A DNA stretch of 64,000 bases from NCBI RefSeq assembly GCF_006658505.1, contig NZ_VFUZ01000013.1:111513-175512 (forward strand), given 5' to 3'. The stretch is from Mesorhizobium sp. B2-4-15. Lineage in GTDB: Bacteria > Pseudomonadota > Alphaproteobacteria > Rhizobiales > Rhizobiaceae. This document shows positions 10,321 through 22,057 of this stretch, piece after piece. Each line of letters begins with the position of its first letter. Positions within the stretch are counted from its first letter, which is position 1. A model generated the notes under the pieces. That model was given only the letters and a program-made list of their open reading frames with translations, did no database searches and was not told the origin of the DNA. The position numbers were made by a program, and so were the translations under genes.

Positions 10321-11444
10321 GCGTGCGTCCCCTTCCTGAAGTCCGAAACGGTTTTTCTGGACGCAATAGCCTCTGTGAGGTCGGCGAGCAACCTTGCCGC
10401 GTGCGGCCTGCCAGCTGATTTCGCGCCAGCCGCCATCGCCGCCAGCCGCTCGGGGGCGTCCATCAGTCCGCCAAGGAGGGTTGCGATGCGCTCGGGCGAC
10501 AGCGAGGATTGTGGGTGCACCTCGCCTCCGCCGGCGGCGGCAAGGGCCGCCGCGTTTGCCGCCTGGTCGTGGTCGAGCGCGTAGGGATAGGGCACCAGCA
10601 ACGCCGGTCGTCCGATGACGGCGATCTCCGAGACGGTCGAGGCACCGGAACGTGAGATCACCAGATGCGCCCCCGCCATGCGTGCCGCCATGTCGGTGAA
10701 GAAGGGCGAAACCTCGGCGGCGACGCCAAGCGCGGCATAGGCCGCCTTCACCCGCCCCACGTCATCGGCACGCGCCTGCTGCGTGATCGCAAGCCGCTTG
10801 CGCTGTGCATCGGAAAGCAGTGCGATCGCCCCCGGCATGGCATCGGAAAAGAACTGGGCGCCCTGGCTGCCGCCGAACACCAGCAGGCGGAACGGCTCCT
10901 CCCCGGTCGATGCCGCATAAGGTGTCTTGGCCGCTTCCAGCACAGCCGGCCTGACCGGATTGCCTGTCGTCACCGTCTTGGCGCCGGCGGCACTCGCATC
11001 CTGCGGCAGGAAGCCGCCGGCTATGGCATCGACACGGCCGGCCAGCGCCCTGTTGGCGCGCCCCATCACCGCGTTCTGCTCATGGATCAAAGTCGGCACC
11101 TTGCGCCGCGTCGCGGCATAGAGCGGCGGCAGGGTCGGGTAGCCGCCGAAGCCGACGACGGCATCCGGCTTGATCCTGCCGATAATGGCGGACGCCTGCC
11201 GTACGCCGCGCCAGATTTTCCAGAAGGCCCCGAGCAAGGCGAAAGGGTTCTTCGAACCCATCGTCGCCGACTGGATCGGATGGATGGCGGCGGCCGGGAA
11301 GCGGCTGGCAAATCGCTCGGCGCGGTCGTCCGTCGCCAGATGCACCGTCCAGCCGCGCTCGGCGAGCTCATGCGCCAGCGCCTCGGCCGGAAACAGATGT
11401 CCGCCGGTTCCGCCCGCCGCGAGAAGGATGACACCCCTCGCCAT
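10317..11444 (-). CDS. murG: UDP-GlcNAc:lipid I GlcNAc transferase MurG
   Basis: MurG is the peripheral membrane glycosyltransferase (GT28) that turns lipid I into lipid II. The 375-aa protein opens with [22 protein letters not shown], the lipid-binding G-loop, has a second G-loop [15 protein letters not shown] and the donor-site segment [26 protein letters not shown]. It starts 1 bp after the ftsW stop and overlaps murC by 4 bp. Confidence 0.97.
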   Translation of the reverse strand: MARGVILLAAGGTGGHLFPAEALAHELAERGWTVHLATDDRAERFASRFPAAAIHPIQSATMGSKNPFALLGAFWKIWRGVRQASAIIGRIKPDAVVGFGGYPTLPPLYAATRRKVPTLIHEQNAVMGRANRALAGRVDAIAGGFLPQDASAAGAKTVTTGNPVRPAVLEAAKTPYAASTGEEPFRLLVFGGSQGAQFFSDAMPGAIALLSDAQRKRLAITQQARADDVGRVKAAYAALGVAAEVSPFFTDMAARMAGAHLVISRSGASTVSEIAVIGRPALLVPYPYALDHDQAANAAALAAAGGGEVHPQSSLSPERIATLLGGLMDAPERLAAMAAGAKSAGRPHAARLLADLTEAIASRKTVSDFRKGTHA

Positions 11445-11445
11445 A

Positions 11446-12597
11446 TCACTCCGCCGGCAGGGCGCGCTGTGGCAGCGTGAAGCCCATCTGCTTGCGTTTT
11501 TCAGGTCGCTTGCGCGTCAGCGCCAGCACCATGCCCATGGAGATTGCGATCGCGATCTGCGAGGAACCACCGTAGGAGATGAAGGGCAGCGTCATGCCCT
11601 TGGCCGGCACCAGCTGCAGGTTGACGCACATGTTGATGACGGCCTGCAGGCCGAACACGGTGACGAGGCCGCCGACCGCATAGCGGGTGAAGTCGTCATG
11701 TTCCTTGAGTGCCGTGTTGAGCCCGCGCAGCACGATGAAGGCGAAGATCGACATGATGAAGAAGCACATGATCAGCCCGAACTCCTCGCCCGCGACCGAG
11801 AACACGAAGTCGGCGTGGCTGTCGGGGATGACCCGCTTGACCGTGCCCTCGCCCGGCCCGACGCCGAACCAGCCGCCATTGATCAGCGCGTCGCGCCCCA
11901 TATCGACCTGGAACGTGTCGCCCTCGCCGGTGAGGAACTTGTCGATGCGCAGGGCAACGTGCGGAAACACCGTATAGGCGGCAAAGACGCCGCCGACGCC
12001 GGCGGCGCCCAGCACGATGATCCACAGCCAGGGCAGCCCCGCCATGAAGAACATGATGCCCCAGGTGCCGGTCGTCAGCATGGTCTGGCCGAGGTCCGGC
12101 TGCGCCACCAGCAGCGATACGACGAGCACCAGAAGCAGCATGGCGAACAGGTTGCCGGGAATGTCGGGCTGGCGCTTGTGCTCGGCGAACAGCCAGGCGC
12201 ACATGATGACGAAGGCCGGCTTCAGGAATTCCGACGGCTGGATCGACAGGCCGGCGAGCGAAACCCAGCGCCGCGCGCCCTTCACTTCGACTCCGACATA
12301 GAGCACCGCGACCATCAGCACCAGCATGAGGCACAGCATGATCAGCGACATGCGCCGGATCTGCCTGGAATCGAGGAAGGATACCGCCAGCATCACGCCG
12401 AGCGCCGGCACGGTGAAGATGATCTGCCTGGTGGCGAAGTGGAAACTGTCGAGGCCGATGCGTTCGGCCACTGCCGGGCTCGCGGCGAAGGACAGCACGA
12501 TGCCAAGCCCCATCAGCGACAGGAATGCCGCCAGGAACCAGCGATCGATCGTCCACCACCAGGTTGCGACGGGACTTTTATCGAGACGGCTCTGCAT
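11446..12597 (-). CDS. ftsW: Septal peptidoglycan glycosyltransferase FtsW (SEDS family)
   Basis: FtsW is the SEDS polymerase that works with FtsI at the septum. The 383-aa product is almost wholly membrane segments (about ten), begins [30 protein letters not shown] with the first TM after residue 20, and keeps SEDS signatures AQPDLGQTM and, near the C-terminus, [17 protein letters not shown]. Its ATG overlaps the murD stop by one base (TAATG). Position between murD and murG supports FtsW rather than RodA. Confidence 0.96.
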   Translation of the reverse strand: MQSRLDKSPVATWWWTIDRWFLAAFLSLMGLGIVLSFAASPAVAERIGLDSFHFATRQIIFTVPALGVMLAVSFLDSRQIRRMSLIMLCLMLVLMVAVLYVGVEVKGARRWVSLAGLSIQPSEFLKPAFVIMCAWLFAEHKRQPDIPGNLFAMLLLVLVVSLLVAQPDLGQTMLTTGTWGIMFFMAGLPWLWIIVLGAAGVGGVFAAYTVFPHVALRIDKFLTGEGDTFQVDMGRDALINGGWFGVGPGEGTVKRVIPDSHADFVFSVAGEEFGLIMCFFIMSIFAFIVLRGLNTALKEHDDFTRYAVGGLVTVFGLQAVINMCVNLQLVPAKGMTLPFISYGGSSQIAIAISMGMVLALTRKRPEKRKQMGFTLPQRALPAE

Positions 12598-13997
12598 TAT
12601 CGTGCCCCTCCGATGGGTTTGACGCCATCTATAGCGCTCGCAGCTTGCCTGAAGGCTTCGCCGCGAACCTCGAAATTCTTGAACTGGTCGAAACTGGCGC
12701 AGGCCGGCGACAACAGCACCACCGCCTCGCCGCCATCCTCCTTGGCCGCATCATGCGCGGCGTGTTCGACCGCGGCGGCCAGCGTCCCCGATATCTCGTA
12801 CGGCACCGCTTCGCCCAGCGTCGCCGAAAATGCGGGCGCCGCCTCGCCGATCAGATAGGCTTTGGCGATGCGCGGAAAGAAGCCGCGCAGCGGTTCAATC
12901 CCCCCTTCCTTGGGCAGGCCGCCGGCGATCCAGTAGATGCGGTTGAAGCTGGACAGCGCGGGCGCGGCCGCATCGGCATTGGTCGCCTTGGAATCGTTGA
13001 CGAACAGCACATGATCCTTGCGGCCGACCTGCTCCATGCGGTGGGCGAGGCCCGGAAAGCTCTCCAGCCCCGACTGGATCTCGCCAAGGTCGAGCCCGAC
13101 CTTGAGACAGGCGGCGACCGCGGCAAGCGCGTTCTGCGCATTGTGCTGGCCCCGCAGCGAGCCGATACCTTCGAGGAAGGCGACCCGGCTGTAGCGGCCG
13201 TGCACGGCTTCCATCAGATTGGTGCCGTCGGCGAAATAGCCATCGGTCAGCGGCAGCCGCTTGGAAATGCGGATGACCTGGCGGCCTGCCCGCTCCAGCC
13301 GCTCGGCGATCTGCGCGCACCAGGAATCGTCGATGCCGATGATCGCCGTCTCGCTGCCCGCCACCAGCCGCTCCTTGATCGAGGCGTAGTGCTGCATGGT
13401 GCCGTGGCGGTCGAGATGGTCCGGAGTCAGATTGAGCAGGATACCGGCCGTCGGGTTGATCGATGGCGCAAGGTCGATCTGGTAGGACGAGCACTCGACC
13501 ACATAGTGGCGGTCAGGCTTCGGCGGATCGAGCGTCATCACCGCGCGGCCGATGTTGCCGCCCATCTGCGTGTCGCGGCCGGAGGCCTTGAGGATATGCG
13601 CCGTCAGCGCGGTCGTCGTCGACTTGCCATTGGTGCCGGTGATGGCGATGAACGGAGCCGTCGGCGCGCTGAGCATCCGCTCCCTGCAGAACAGCTCGAC
13701 ATCGCCAATGATCTCGACGCCGGCGCCGCGCGCAAGCTCCACCGTCCAGTGCGGCTTGGGATGCGTCAGCGGCACGCCGGGCGACAGCACGAAGGCCGAG
13801 AATTTCGCCCAGTCGGCGCCGCGCAGATCGCCGGTCGCGATGCCCGTGGCGGCGGCCTTGGCGACACTGTCGGGATTGTCGTCCCAGGCCAGCACATGCG
13901 CGCCGCCCTCGATCAGCGCGCGCGCCGTCGCGATCCCCGAACCACCCAGCCCGAAGATCGAAACATGTTTGCCTGCGAAGGATGCGGCGGGGATCAA
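12597..13997 (-). CDS. murD: UDP-N-acetylmuramoylalanine--D-glutamate ligase
   Basis: MurD adds D-Glu to UDP-MurNAc-L-Ala. I place the start at TTG 13997 (466 aa, reading [20 protein letters not shown] after the initiator), 8 bp after the mraY stop. No ATG fits, and the frame upstream to 14327 is only the shadow of mraY. The N-terminal nucleotide fold [20 protein letters not shown]-binding [28 protein letters not shown] and [16 protein letters not shown] are all in family order. Use of TTG may tune its level relative to neighbours, or the true start may be a nearby GTG. Confidence 0.94.
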   Translation of the reverse strand: MIPAASFAGKHVSIFGLGGSGIATARALIEGGAHVLAWDDNPDSVAKAAATGIATGDLRGADWAKFSAFVLSPGVPLTHPKPHWTVELARGAGVEIIGDVELFCRERMLSAPTAPFIAITGTNGKSTTTALTAHILKASGRDTQMGGNIGRAVMTLDPPKPDRHYVVECSSYQIDLAPSINPTAGILLNLTPDHLDRHGTMQHYASIKERLVAGSETAIIGIDDSWCAQIAERLERAGRQVIRISKRLPLTDGYFADGTNLMEAVHGRYSRVAFLEGIGSLRGQHNAQNALAAVAACLKVGLDLGEIQSGLESFPGLAHRMEQVGRKDHVLFVNDSKATNADAAAPALSSFNRIYWIAGGLPKEGGIEPLRGFFPRIAKAYLIGEAAPAFSATLGEAVPYEISGTLAAAVEHAAHDAAKEDGGEAVVLLSPACASFDQFKNFEVRGEAFRQAASAIDGVKPIGGAR

Positions 13998-14005
13998 GGT
14001 TTTGC

Positions 14006-15088
14006 CTATCTCAGCTTGAGGGTGGACAGGCCGACCAGCGCCAGGATGACCGCGATGATCCAGAAGCGGATCACCACCTGGCTTTCGGTCCAGCCGAGCT
14101 TTTCGAAATGATGGTGGATCGGCGCCATCAGGAAGACGCGCTTGCCGGTCATCTTGAAGTAGCCGACCTGAATGATGACGGACAGGATCTCGACCACGAA
14201 CAGGCCACCGACGATGACCAGCACGATCTCGTGCTTGGTGGCGACCGCGACCGTGCCGATCAGGCCGCCCATGGCCAGCGAGCCGGTGTCGCCCATGAAG
14301 ATCGCCGCCGGCGGCGCGTTGAACCACAGGAAACCAAGGCCGGCGCCGATCACGGCGCCCAGCACGACCGCCAGTTCACCGGTGCCGGGAACGAAATGGA
14401 TCTGCAGATATTCGGCGAACACCGCATTGCCCGAGAGATAGGCGATGACGCCGAACGATGCCGCCGCGATCATGATCGGCACGATCGCCAGGCCATCGAG
14501 GCCGTCGGTCAGGTTGACCGCATTGCCGGCGCCGACGATGACGAAGCAGGAGAACGGAATGAAGAACCAGCCGAGGTTGACGATGAATTCCTTGGCGAAG
14601 GGAAATGTCAGGGATGACGAGAACGGCGCCTGGCCGTTACGCATGATCACCCAGGCGGCGATGCCGGCGATGATGAATTCGAGCCCTAGCCGCGCCTTGC
14701 CGGAAAAGCCCAGATGCGACTGCTTGGTCACCTTCAGATAGTCGTCGTAGAAGCCGATCGAGCCGAAGCCCAGTGTCACCAGCAGCACCACCCAGACATA
14801 GATGCTCGACAGGTTCGCCCACAGGAGCGACGAGCCGATGATGCCCGACAGGATCATCAGTCCGCCCATGGTCGGTGTGCCGGCCTTCTTGAAATGCGTC
14901 TGCGGCCCGTCGGCGCGGATCGGCTGGCCCTTGCCCTGGCGCAGTCGCAGCGAGTTGATGATGGTCGGCCCGAAGATGAAGACGATCAGCGCCGAGGTGA
15001 TCAGCGCCCCTCCGGTGCGGAAGGTGATATAGCGGAAAACGTTGAAGACCGAGATCTTGTCCGCGAAATCGACCAGCAGTGTGAACAT
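14006..15088 (-). CDS. mraY: Phospho-N-acetylmuramoyl-pentapeptide transferase
   Basis: MraY transfers phospho-MurNAc-pentapeptide to undecaprenyl phosphate, making lipid I at the inner membrane. The 360-aa protein has ten predicted TM segments. The cytoplasmic motifs are [21 protein letters not shown] (catalytic aspartates), [27 protein letters not shown] and the HIH motif [12 protein letters not shown]. Length matches the family (about 360). Confidence 0.98.
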   Translation of the reverse strand: MFTLLVDFADKISVFNVFRYITFRTGGALITSALIVFIFGPTIINSLRLRQGKGQPIRADGPQTHFKKAGTPTMGGLMILSGIIGSSLLWANLSSIYVWVVLLVTLGFGSIGFYDDYLKVTKQSHLGFSGKARLGLEFIIAGIAAWVIMRNGQAPFSSSLTFPFAKEFIVNLGWFFIPFSCFVIVGAGNAVNLTDGLDGLAIVPIMIAAASFGVIAYLSGNAVFAEYLQIHFVPGTGELAVVLGAVIGAGLGFLWFNAPPAAIFMGDTGSLAMGGLIGTVAVATKHEIVLVIVGGLFVVEILSVIIQVGYFKMTGKRVFLMAPIHHHFEKLGWTESQVVIRFWIIAVILALVGLSTLKLR

Positions 15089-15111
15089 GCGCTTTTCGTC
15101 CCCGGCTTGAT

Positions 15112-16542
15112 CTAGGTCAGTTTGCTGGTTGTTTCAGCCGGGTATTTGCCCAGCAAGGCATCGACCAGTTTTGCAAAACCGATGCCCTTCGACGATTTGA
15201 TCATCACCACGTCGCCCGGCTTCAGCGCGGCAAGCAACACCGGCTTCAGCTCCTCGACACCGGCGCGGTATTCCGTCTTGATGTCGTCCGGCAGCGCTTG
15301 CGCCAGCGCCCGCATTTCCGGGCCGCCGAGGAAGACGGTCTGCGTGCCGGTGCCGACGATGAGATCGGCAAGAGCGGCGTGCAGCTTGGCCGAGTGGTCG
15401 CCGAGTTCGAGCATATCGCCAAGCACGGCGATGCGCCGGCCCTCGCCCGTTACAGGCGTCGCGTTGAGCAGCGCCATGGCGGCCTCCATCGAGGCGGGAT
15501 TGGCGTTGTAGCTCTCGTCGATCAGCGTGATCAGGCCCTGTGGATGCCGCAGCACATGGCGCCTGCCGCGCCCGCGCTCGGCGGAGAGATCAGCCAGCGC
15601 CGATGCCACTTTGTCGAGATCGGCACCCACCAGATGCGCCGCGCCCAGCACCGCCAGCACGTTCTGCACCATGTGCCGGCCGGGTGCGCCGATGCGGGCC
15701 GTCACCTCGTGGCCGCCGATCCTGGCGGCGATGTTGGAATGGTCGGCGTGGAGTTCGCATTTGGTGAGCTTGAAAGTCGAGCGCGCATTCTCGCCGAAGC
15801 CGTAGACATGCTCGACGCCGGCGGCATGCGCCATCTTGTCGAGAAGCTTGAAACGCGCGTCGTCGCGGTTGAGAACGGCGGCACCTTCGGGCTCCAGCCC
15901 CTCGAAAATTTCGGCCTTGGCCTGGGCGATCTCGTCCAGATTGCGGAAGAAGCCGAGATGCGCGGCCGCGATCATGGTGACGATGGCGACATGCGGCCGC
16001 ACCATCTTCACCAGGGGCCGGATCTCGTCGGGATGGTTCATGCCGATCTCGAACACGGCATAGTCGCAATCGGCGGGCATGCGCGCCAGGGTCAGCGGCA
16101 CGCCCCAATGATTGTTGAAGGACTGCGCCGAGGCATGCACCTTGCCAACGGCCGACAGCACGTGGCGCAGCGCCTCCTTGGTCGTGGTCTTGCCGGCCGA
16201 ACCGGTCACCGCGATGATTTTGGCCTGCGAGCGGGCACGTGCCGCGACCCCAAGCTTTTCCAGGGCGGCCAGCACGTCCTCGACTACGATGATCGGCGCC
16301 GTCAGCCGGCCGAGAGACGGCAGCTTGCCCTCCGCCACCACCAGCACGCCGGCGCCGGCCTTGATGGCCGCGGTAACGAAGTCGTGGCCGTCCATCGCCT
16401 CGCCCTTGATGGCGAAGAAGGCGTCACCCGGCTGCAGGCTGCGGCTGTCGATCGAAATCCCCGATATGCCTTCGGGCATGGGACCAAGCGGCCGCCCGTC
16501 CATGGCGGCAACCAGCGCCTCGGAGGTCCACAGAAGGTTCAT
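15112..16542 (-). CDS. murF: UDP-MurNAc-tripeptide--D-alanyl-D-alanine ligase
   Basis: MurF adds the D-Ala-D-Ala made by Ddl, finishing the cytoplasmic UDP-MurNAc-pentapeptide. The 476-aa product carries the N-terminal substrate domain ([20 protein letters not shown]), the P-loop [20 protein letters not shown], and the C-terminal ligase domain with [14 protein letters not shown] and VLGDMLELG. It overlaps murE by 4 bp. Confidence 0.97.
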   Translation of the reverse strand: MNLLWTSEALVAAMDGRPLGPMPEGISGISIDSRSLQPGDAFFAIKGEAMDGHDFVTAAIKAGAGVLVVAEGKLPSLGRLTAPIIVVEDVLAALEKLGVAARARSQAKIIAVTGSAGKTTTKEALRHVLSAVGKVHASAQSFNNHWGVPLTLARMPADCDYAVFEIGMNHPDEIRPLVKMVRPHVAIVTMIAAAHLGFFRNLDEIAQAKAEIFEGLEPEGAAVLNRDDARFKLLDKMAHAAGVEHVYGFGENARSTFKLTKCELHADHSNIAARIGGHEVTARIGAPGRHMVQNVLAVLGAAHLVGADLDKVASALADLSAERGRGRRHVLRHPQGLITLIDESYNANPASMEAAMALLNATPVTGEGRRIAVLGDMLELGDHSAKLHAALADLIVGTGTQTVFLGGPEMRALAQALPDDIKTEYRAGVEELKPVLLAALKPGDVVMIKSSKGIGFAKLVDALLGKYPAETTSKLT

Positions 16543-17993
16543 GCGGCGCGCTCCCGCAGCGCGGCGCGGACTTCCTCGTGATCGGAAAAATGCAGGGTCT
16601 CGGAGCCGATCGTCTGGCCTTCCTCATGGCCCTTCCCGGCCACGATCAGCGTGTCGCCGGCATGAAGCATGCCGACAGCCTCGTGGATCGCCTGGCGTCG
16701 GTCGCCGATCTCGATGGCGCCGGGTGCGGCGGCAAGAATGGCGGCGCGGATCGTCTCGGGCACTTCCGAGCGCGGATTGTCGTCGGTGACGATGACGACA
16801 TCGGCAAGCCGGGTCGCGATCTCGCCCATGATCGGCCTTTTTCCCCGGTCACGGTCGCCGCCGCAACCGAACACGACCATGACGCGGCCCGTCGTGAACG
16901 GCCTTACCGAGGCCAGCACGTTTTCCAGCGCATCGGGCTTGTGGGCATAGTCGACATAGACAGGTGCGCCGCTGGCAGTGGTCCCGACGAGGTCGAGGCG
17001 GCCAGGCGCGCCCTTCAGTTTTTCCAAGGCCATCAAGGCTTTGGCGATGGGCGTTCCCGTGGAAATGGCAAGCCCCGCCGAAACCAGTGCGTTCGCGATC
17101 TGGAAATCGCCAGCCAGCGGCAGGTCGATCTCGTGAATCACGCCGTCGGCCTCGACCTCGGCGCGCTGGCGGTGACGCTCATGCTCGACCCGCTTCAGTT
17201 TCAGGAAATCGCCGTGGCGGCCAACCGTCAGCACCTGGAGCCCGGCGGCCCGCGCCGCCTGGATTGTCGGCGCCGACCACGGATCGTCGGCGAAGATGAC
17301 TGCCGGCGCGCCTTTCGGCAGGAGCGTATCGAACAGGCGCAGTTTGGCGCGATGATAATCCTCGACCGTCGGATGGTAATCCATGTGGTCGCGGCCAAGA
17401 TTGGTGAAGCCGCCGGCCGCCAATTTCACGCCGTCGAGGCGGCGCTGGTCGAGCCCATGGCTGGAGGCTTCCATCGAGGCATGGGTGACGCCGGCTTCGG
17501 CCAATTCCCTCAGCAATTGGTGCAGGGCGACCGGATCGGGCGTCGTCAGTGAGCCATACTCGTTGCGGCCCGGTGCCACCACGCCGGTGGTGCCGATCGA
17601 AGCGGCGGCATATCCCGCCTGCTCCCAGATCTGCCTGGTAAAGGCGGCGACCGAGGTCTTGCCGCTGGTGCCGGTGACGGCGACCATGGTTTGCGGCTGC
17701 TTGCCGAAATAGCTGGAAGCGCTGAGCGCCAGTGCCAGGCGCGGATCGTCGACCACCAGCACCGGGACCGGCAGTCCGGCAACGGAACTGCCTTTGCTTG
17801 TCACGATCGCAAGCGCGCCGCGCCTTGCCGCGTCGGCGGCGTAGGCCGCACCGTCCGCCTTGGTGCCGGCGAGCGCAAAAAAGACAACGCCCGGTTTCAC
17901 CTGGCGGGAATCGGACGAAATCCCGGTGACCTCCAGATCGGCGGAAGCTGTTCCTTCGACTGGCAGGACACCGGCTAGATCTCTGAGCTTCAT
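16539..17993 (-). CDS. murE: UDP-MurNAc-L-alanyl-D-glutamate--2,6-diaminopimelate ligase
   Basis: MurE adds the third stem residue. The 484-aa protein has the P-loop [16 protein letters not shown], the catalytic-domain motif [16 protein letters not shown] and the C-terminal TDDNPRSE. The DNPR motif marks meso-diaminopimelate specificity, expected for a Gram-negative wall. The start [11 protein letters not shown] fits the family. A 56-bp gap separates it from ftsI. Confidence 0.97.
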   Translation of the reverse strand: MKLRDLAGVLPVEGTASADLEVTGISSDSRQVKPGVVFFALAGTKADGAAYAADAARRGALAIVTSKGSSVAGLPVPVLVVDDPRLALALSASSYFGKQPQTMVAVTGTSGKTSVAAFTRQIWEQAGYAAASIGTTGVVAPGRNEYGSLTTPDPVALHQLLRELAEAGVTHASMEASSHGLDQRRLDGVKLAAGGFTNLGRDHMDYHPTVEDYHRAKLRLFDTLLPKGAPAVIFADDPWSAPTIQAARAAGLQVLTVGRHGDFLKLKRVEHERHRQRAEVEADGVIHEIDLPLAGDFQIANALVSAGLAISTGTPIAKALMALEKLKGAPGRLDLVGTTASGAPVYVDYAHKPDALENVLASVRPFTTGRVMVVFGCGGDRDRGKRPIMGEIATRLADVVIVTDDNPRSEVPETIRAAILAAAPGAIEIGDRRQAIHEAVGMLHAGDTLIVAGKGHEEGQTIGSETLHFSDHEEVRAALRERAA

Positions 17994-18049
17994 TGAGTTC
18001 CGTTCACCGCAATATTAAAGAGCGCGCAGTCGCCGGCGCGCCCCAAGAA

Positions 18050-19765
18050 TCACTCATAGGAAACCAGCGTTGCACCATTTTCATGGCTGAAATCGGGTTT
18101 CACGCCAAGCATGGCCGCTGAACGCCTGATAATATTGCCGGCGATAACCCCCGCATTGGCGGCCGCGACGTCTGTCATGCCAGGCTTTTCCGGGTGCGGG
18201 GCGTCGGCAATCGTAAACACCAGGTATTGCGGATCGTCCATCGGGAAGGCGGCGACGAAGGTATTGAAATTCAAGTCCTTCGAGTAACGGCCGTTGATGA
18301 CCTTCTCGGCCGTTCCGGTCTTGCCGCCAACGCGGTAGCCGGGGACTCTGGCGTTTCTGGCCGAACCCTTCTCGGCGTTGAGCGAATAGAGGTAGCGCAT
18401 ACCTTCGACCGTCTTTTCGCTAACCACTTTCTTCGCCGCCGCCATCGCCTCCTGCTGGCTGCGGACCAGGAATGTCGGCTGTATCAGGTAGCCGCCATTC
18501 ATCAACGCCGCGCAGCCTACAGCCGCCTGCAGCGGCGTCGTCGACACGCCGTGGCCGAAGGCGATGGTGAACGAATTGACCTGTTTCCAGACCTTCGGTT
18601 CGGTCGGACGGGCGACTTCCGGCAGTTCGGTCTGCATCCTTTCCAGGATGCCAAGGCGATGCAGGAATTCCCTATGTGCCTCGATGCCGACCAACTCGGC
18701 CTCCCTGGCCGACCCGATGTTGGACGAATAGAGGAACACCTCCGGCAGCGACAGCACACGGTTCTTGCCGTGGAAATCATGAATGGCCTGATGCCCGACC
18801 CGGATTGGATGCGAAGCATCGAAGCGGCTCGCCATCGTCGCCTTGCCGGAATCAAGCGCCATGGCCGATGTGAAGCTCTTGAAGGTCGAGCCCATCTCAT
18901 AGAGACCCGCCGACATACGGTTCAGCCGGTCCTTTTCCTGCGCATTGTAAGGATTATTCGGATCAAAATCCGGCACCGACGCCATGGCTATCACTTCGCC
19001 GGTCTTGACGTTCAGCACAACGGCGCCAGCGCCGACGGCGCGATAACGCTCCAGGCCGGCGGCGATCTCGTCGCGCACCACATGCTGGACCCGCAGATCG
19101 ATCGAAAGCTTTACCGGTTTGAGATCCTTGGCAACCGCCAGGCCCGACGCCTGCAGGTCGCTCAGGCCCTGCTCATCGATATATTTCTCCATGCCGGAGA
19201 TGCCCTGGTTGTCGATGTTGGTCAGGCCGACGACATAGGAAGAGGTCTCGCCGCTCGGATAGAAGCGGCGCTTTTCGGTACGGAAGCCGAAGCCGGGAAT
19301 GCCAAGCTGCAGGATGTCGGCCTGCTGCTTGGGCGTCAGCTGCCGCTGCAGCCAGACGAAGCCGGCACCGCTCTTGAGCTTATGGTAGGTCTGCTCGTAA
19401 TCGATCTCGGGCAGCACGGTCGACAGTTTCTCGATCGCCTCGTCGGCATCGACGATGCGGCGTGGCTCCGCGAACAGCGACGCTGTCTTGATGTCGGTCG
19501 CCAGCACTTCGCCATTGCGATCGACAATGTCGGGCCGCGAGGCTGTGATCCGGCTCTGCGGGCCGCCCGACAGGTCGGGCGTCTGGAAGCCAAGATAGAC
19601 CAGCCGCCCAGAAATGGTCGAGAAGATGCCGAAGAACACCGCCATCGTCATCACGATGCGCGCCTTGCCCTTGCCGCCGGTCGCCTTGCGGGCGCCGTCG
19701 ACAACGATCGATCCATCTTCACCCGTCCTGGCGCGACGCTTCAGCAGTTTGCCAATTCCGATCAT
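18050..19765 (-). CDS. ftsI: Septal transpeptidase FtsI (PBP3)
   Basis: FtsI is the division-specific class B penicillin-binding protein that crosslinks septal peptidoglycan. Of 571 aa, the first 30 or so are cytoplasmic and basic, followed by a TM anchor (IVMTMAVFFGIFSTISGRLVYL). A dimerisation domain (SRPDIVDRNGEVLATDI) precedes the transpeptidase domain with GSTFKS (SxxK Ser near residue 291), SSN near 347 and KTGTAEK near 481. Its start overlaps the ftsL stop by 4 bp. Confidence 0.97.
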   Translation of the reverse strand: MIGIGKLLKRRARTGEDGSIVVDGARKATGGKGKARIVMTMAVFFGIFSTISGRLVYLGFQTPDLSGGPQSRITASRPDIVDRNGEVLATDIKTASLFAEPRRIVDADEAIEKLSTVLPEIDYEQTYHKLKSGAGFVWLQRQLTPKQQADILQLGIPGFGFRTEKRRFYPSGETSSYVVGLTNIDNQGISGMEKYIDEQGLSDLQASGLAVAKDLKPVKLSIDLRVQHVVRDEIAAGLERYRAVGAGAVVLNVKTGEVIAMASVPDFDPNNPYNAQEKDRLNRMSAGLYEMGSTFKSFTSAMALDSGKATMASRFDASHPIRVGHQAIHDFHGKNRVLSLPEVFLYSSNIGSAREAELVGIEAHREFLHRLGILERMQTELPEVARPTEPKVWKQVNSFTIAFGHGVSTTPLQAAVGCAALMNGGYLIQPTFLVRSQQEAMAAAKKVVSEKTVEGMRYLYSLNAEKGSARNARVPGYRVGGKTGTAEKVINGRYSKDLNFNTFVAAFPMDDPQYLVFTIADAPHPEKPGMTDVAAANAGVIAGNIIRRSAAMLGVKPDFSHENGATLVSYE

Positions 19766-20157
19766 TGGGCGATGCCTCCGGTCACGACGGGGTCCTTGCC
19801 GCCCGAGGGCGCCTTGTCGGAATTGTCGGCCATCGTGCCCTGGCGTCCGTTCAGGATGTCCTGAATGTCCAGGGCCTTCGCCGGCAGGTCGCTCAAGCCC
19901 ACGATCTGGCGCCCGCTGACCGGCTCGAGTGCGAGTTGCGACTTGTAGAGTTCGGTCAGCTTCTGCAGCCGCGACGGCTGGGTGAGCAGGCTCCAGTCAG
20001 CCTTGAGCAGGTCGATCGTCTCCTCCTCATAACGGATCTGGGTATGGATCTTCTGCACCGCCGCCAACTGGTCCTCGGCCTCGCGCTTGGTCTTGTAGGT
20101 CAGGGCCGCCGCCGAAACCATGACGGCGATCAGGACAATGTCGCTGGTACGGAACAC
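19762..20157 (-). CDS. ftsL: Cell division protein FtsL
   Basis: FtsL is a small bitopic divisome protein that partners FtsB and FtsQ. The 131-aa product starts MFRTSDIVLIAVMVSAAALTYK, one N-terminal TM helix, then a predicted coiled coil (REAEDQLAAVQKIHTQIRYEEETIDLLKADW, written here only to show the heptad-rich region). The tail is variable and Gly/Ser-rich. Sequence is weakly conserved in the family; identity rests on this architecture plus position between rsmH and ftsI. Confidence 0.9.
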   Translation of the reverse strand: MFRTSDIVLIAVMVSAAALTYKTKREAEDQLAAVQKIHTQIRYEEETIDLLKADWSLLTQPSRLQKLTELYKSQLALEPVSGRQIVGLSDLPAKALDIQDILNGRQGTMADNSDKAPSGGKDPVVTGGIAQ

Positions 20158-20161
20158 GTGC

Positions 20162-21178
20162 TTACCTCTCCCCCGGCCGGTCGATACCGGGAAGTTTTGG
20201 AAGGCCGAAGATCGAAAAATCGCCGGCGCGCGCCGGAGCCTCGGTGCGGATCGCGGCGCGCAGCCTGGCCGAGCGGGCGCGCGGATTGGCCGCGATCTCG
20301 GCGTCGCCGGGCGTCACGCCGCCACCGGCCTTACGGAAGGTGGCACTGCGCGCCTGCGCCTCGGGCATGTGGCGCGAGCCGCTGGCGGCATCGGCGCGGT
20401 CGGCGATGAAGCGCTTGACGATGCGGTCTTCCAGTGAATGGAACGTCACCACGACGAGGCGTCCGCCCGGTTTCAACGCGCGTTCGGCCGCGAACAGGGC
20501 CTTGGCCAATTCGCCAAGCTCGTCATTGACGAAGATGCGCAGCGCCTGGAAGACGCGGGTGGCGGGATGGATCTTGTCCTTCGGCGCGCGACCGATATGC
20601 GTCTCGATGGCGTCAGCGAGATCGAGTGTGCGCTCGAACGGACGCTTTTCGCGGCGTGCCTCGATCATGCGGGCGATGCGGCCGGCATGACGCTCCTCGC
20701 CGAGGAAGCCGAAGATGCGGGCAAGGTCGCCCGGCTTGAAGCTGTTGACGACATCGGCGGCGCTGAGGCCAGCCTGCGCCATGCGCATGTCGAGCGGCCC
20801 GTCGGTACGGAAGGAAAATCCACGTTCGGCCTGGTCGAGCTGCATCGAGGACACGCCGATGTCGAGCACGATGCCGTCGGCCCCTTCGACATGTTCGTCC
20901 AGCGTCGAGAACGGCGCCTGCACCAACCGGAGCCTGCCGCCCGACTGTGCCTCCAGGTCGCGTCCGGCCGCGATCGCATCGGGATCCCGGTCGATCGCGA
21001 CCACGGAAGCGCCCGTCGCCAGAATGGCTTTCGTGTAACCGCCGGCTCCGAACGTGCCGTCGATGATGATGTCGCCCTCCGCCGGCGCCAGCGCCGCGAG
21101 CACCTCGCCAAGGAGGACCGGAATGTGGCGGACCGATCCGCCAACGGCGTGAAGGTCATCGCCGTGGCCCGCCGTCAT
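20162..21178 (-). CDS. rsmH: 16S rRNA (cytosine-1402-N4)-methyltransferase
   Basis: RsmH (MraW) methylates C1402 in the ribosomal P site. From ATG 21178 it is 338 aa: [13 protein letters not shown], then SAM-binding [14 protein letters not shown] (about residues 40-53), GPLDMRMAQ and the C-terminal [15 protein letters not shown]. The start overlaps the mraZ stop as ATGA. The frame stays open far upstream to 21844, but that part lies antiphase to mraZ and has no family similarity. Confidence 0.96.
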   Translation of the reverse strand: MTAGHGDDLHAVGGSVRHIPVLLGEVLAALAPAEGDIIIDGTFGAGGYTKAILATGASVVAIDRDPDAIAAGRDLEAQSGGRLRLVQAPFSTLDEHVEGADGIVLDIGVSSMQLDQAERGFSFRTDGPLDMRMAQAGLSAADVVNSFKPGDLARIFGFLGEERHAGRIARMIEARREKRPFERTLDLADAIETHIGRAPKDKIHPATRVFQALRIFVNDELGELAKALFAAERALKPGGRLVVVTFHSLEDRIVKRFIADRADAASGSRHMPEAQARSATFRKAGGGVTPGDAEIAANPRARSARLRAAIRTEAPARAGDFSIFGLPKLPGIDRPGER

Positions 21179-21651
21179 TCCGGTCGCTCCCCAGCCTTGG
21201 CCTCGTGAGCCTTCGTCCCCTGCCGAAGCTGCAAAAGCCTGGCCCGCGCCTGCGCCCCGTAGGCGGCAAGCCGTGCCGGCTCCCAGATCTGAAAGAAATT
21301 GCCACGGCCTACAAAGGCCACCTCCGCCAAGATGCCGGTGTGCTCGCGGATGAAATCGGTCATCGTGATACGGCCATCCTGATCGAGTTTCAGGAATGCT
21401 CCGTCGCCATGGCAAAAGAACGACATGTCGTCCGCCGTCTGCAGGAAGGGATCTTCCTGAGCGATGCGCTGCTCGTAACGATCGAGAAGATCGAGCCCGC
21501 CGACGTCCATCGCCGGCAGGTCGAGACAGCGCAGTGCGTAGAGTTCCGAATAGCCGCGCTTCTGCACGACAGCACGGAAATGCGCCGGAACGGACACCCG
21601 CCCCTTCGCATCGATCCTGCTCACCGTGTTCGACAGAAACCGGTCCATCAC
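21175..21651 (-). CDS. mraZ: Transcriptional regulator / division protein MraZ
   Basis: MraZ is an AbrB-fold DNA-binding protein that, in E. coli, represses its own dcw operon. The 158-aa product has two MraZ repeats: the first begins [24 protein letters not shown], the second includes [23 protein letters not shown]. It heads the cluster and most likely its main promoter lies in 21652-21830. The start could be either of two adjacent ATGs (21651 or 21648). Confidence 0.95.
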   Translation of the reverse strand: MMDRFLSNTVSRIDAKGRVSVPAHFRAVVQKRGYSELYALRCLDLPAMDVGGLDLLDRYEQRIAQEDPFLQTADDMSFFCHGDGAFLKLDQDGRITMTDFIREHTGILAEVAFVGRGNFFQIWEPARLAAYGAQARARLLQLRQGTKAHEAKAGERPE

Positions 21652-22057
21652 ACGTTACAGCCGCTTGCGCCGCCGCACCCCTCTTCATCGTGTCGCACGC
21701 GCCGCCGCAGCGCGTTCCCTGCCCCGCACTCACCCCGTCCAAACAGGCAAAAGCCGGCAAACGCGCAGCCGCCGCGGCTGCCCGATTGGCGTACGCTTTA
21801 ACCTGACACGGAACGAAGGCTTGAGTGTTTGAATGGGATATCATGGGGCACTATGGGCGTCAACGGGAATAAGCTTCACAAACACGCGCGCCGCGGCCAA
21901 TCAGAGCAGCCGCTACGGCACGTCTCATCTTTATGATCCATTAAGCCTAACGAAGCGTTTAGAGCCGCCTGGCCCAACCGGACGCGCCTTGCCGCGAACG
22001 GCTGCCGGGCATAGCGTCTGCGCGCGTCCGACCGGTCACCAAGGGGTTTGAGAATCG
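21652..22057. other. Divergent intergenic region between mraZ and a PLP enzyme gene
   Basis: This 406-bp region must hold the dcw promoter on the minus strand and the promoter of the plus-strand gene at 22058. On the minus strand upstream of mraZ there are G-rich blocks (GGGGTG, GCGGGG, CAGGG near 21719-21750), but I cannot align them convincingly with the TGGGN repeats of known MraZ boxes. I see no RNA gene and no credible small ORF. Confidence 0.5.

Noticed and set aside
21700..21760. MraZ-box repeats upstream of mraZ
   Set aside because: G-rich blocks are present but spacing and sequence do not match the known TGGGN-N5 pattern well enough.
21652..21844. Upstream extension of the rsmH frame over mraZ and beyond
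   Set aside because: The conserved protein starts at 21178 with an ATGA overlap; the extension is a shadow of mraZ and intergenic DNA.
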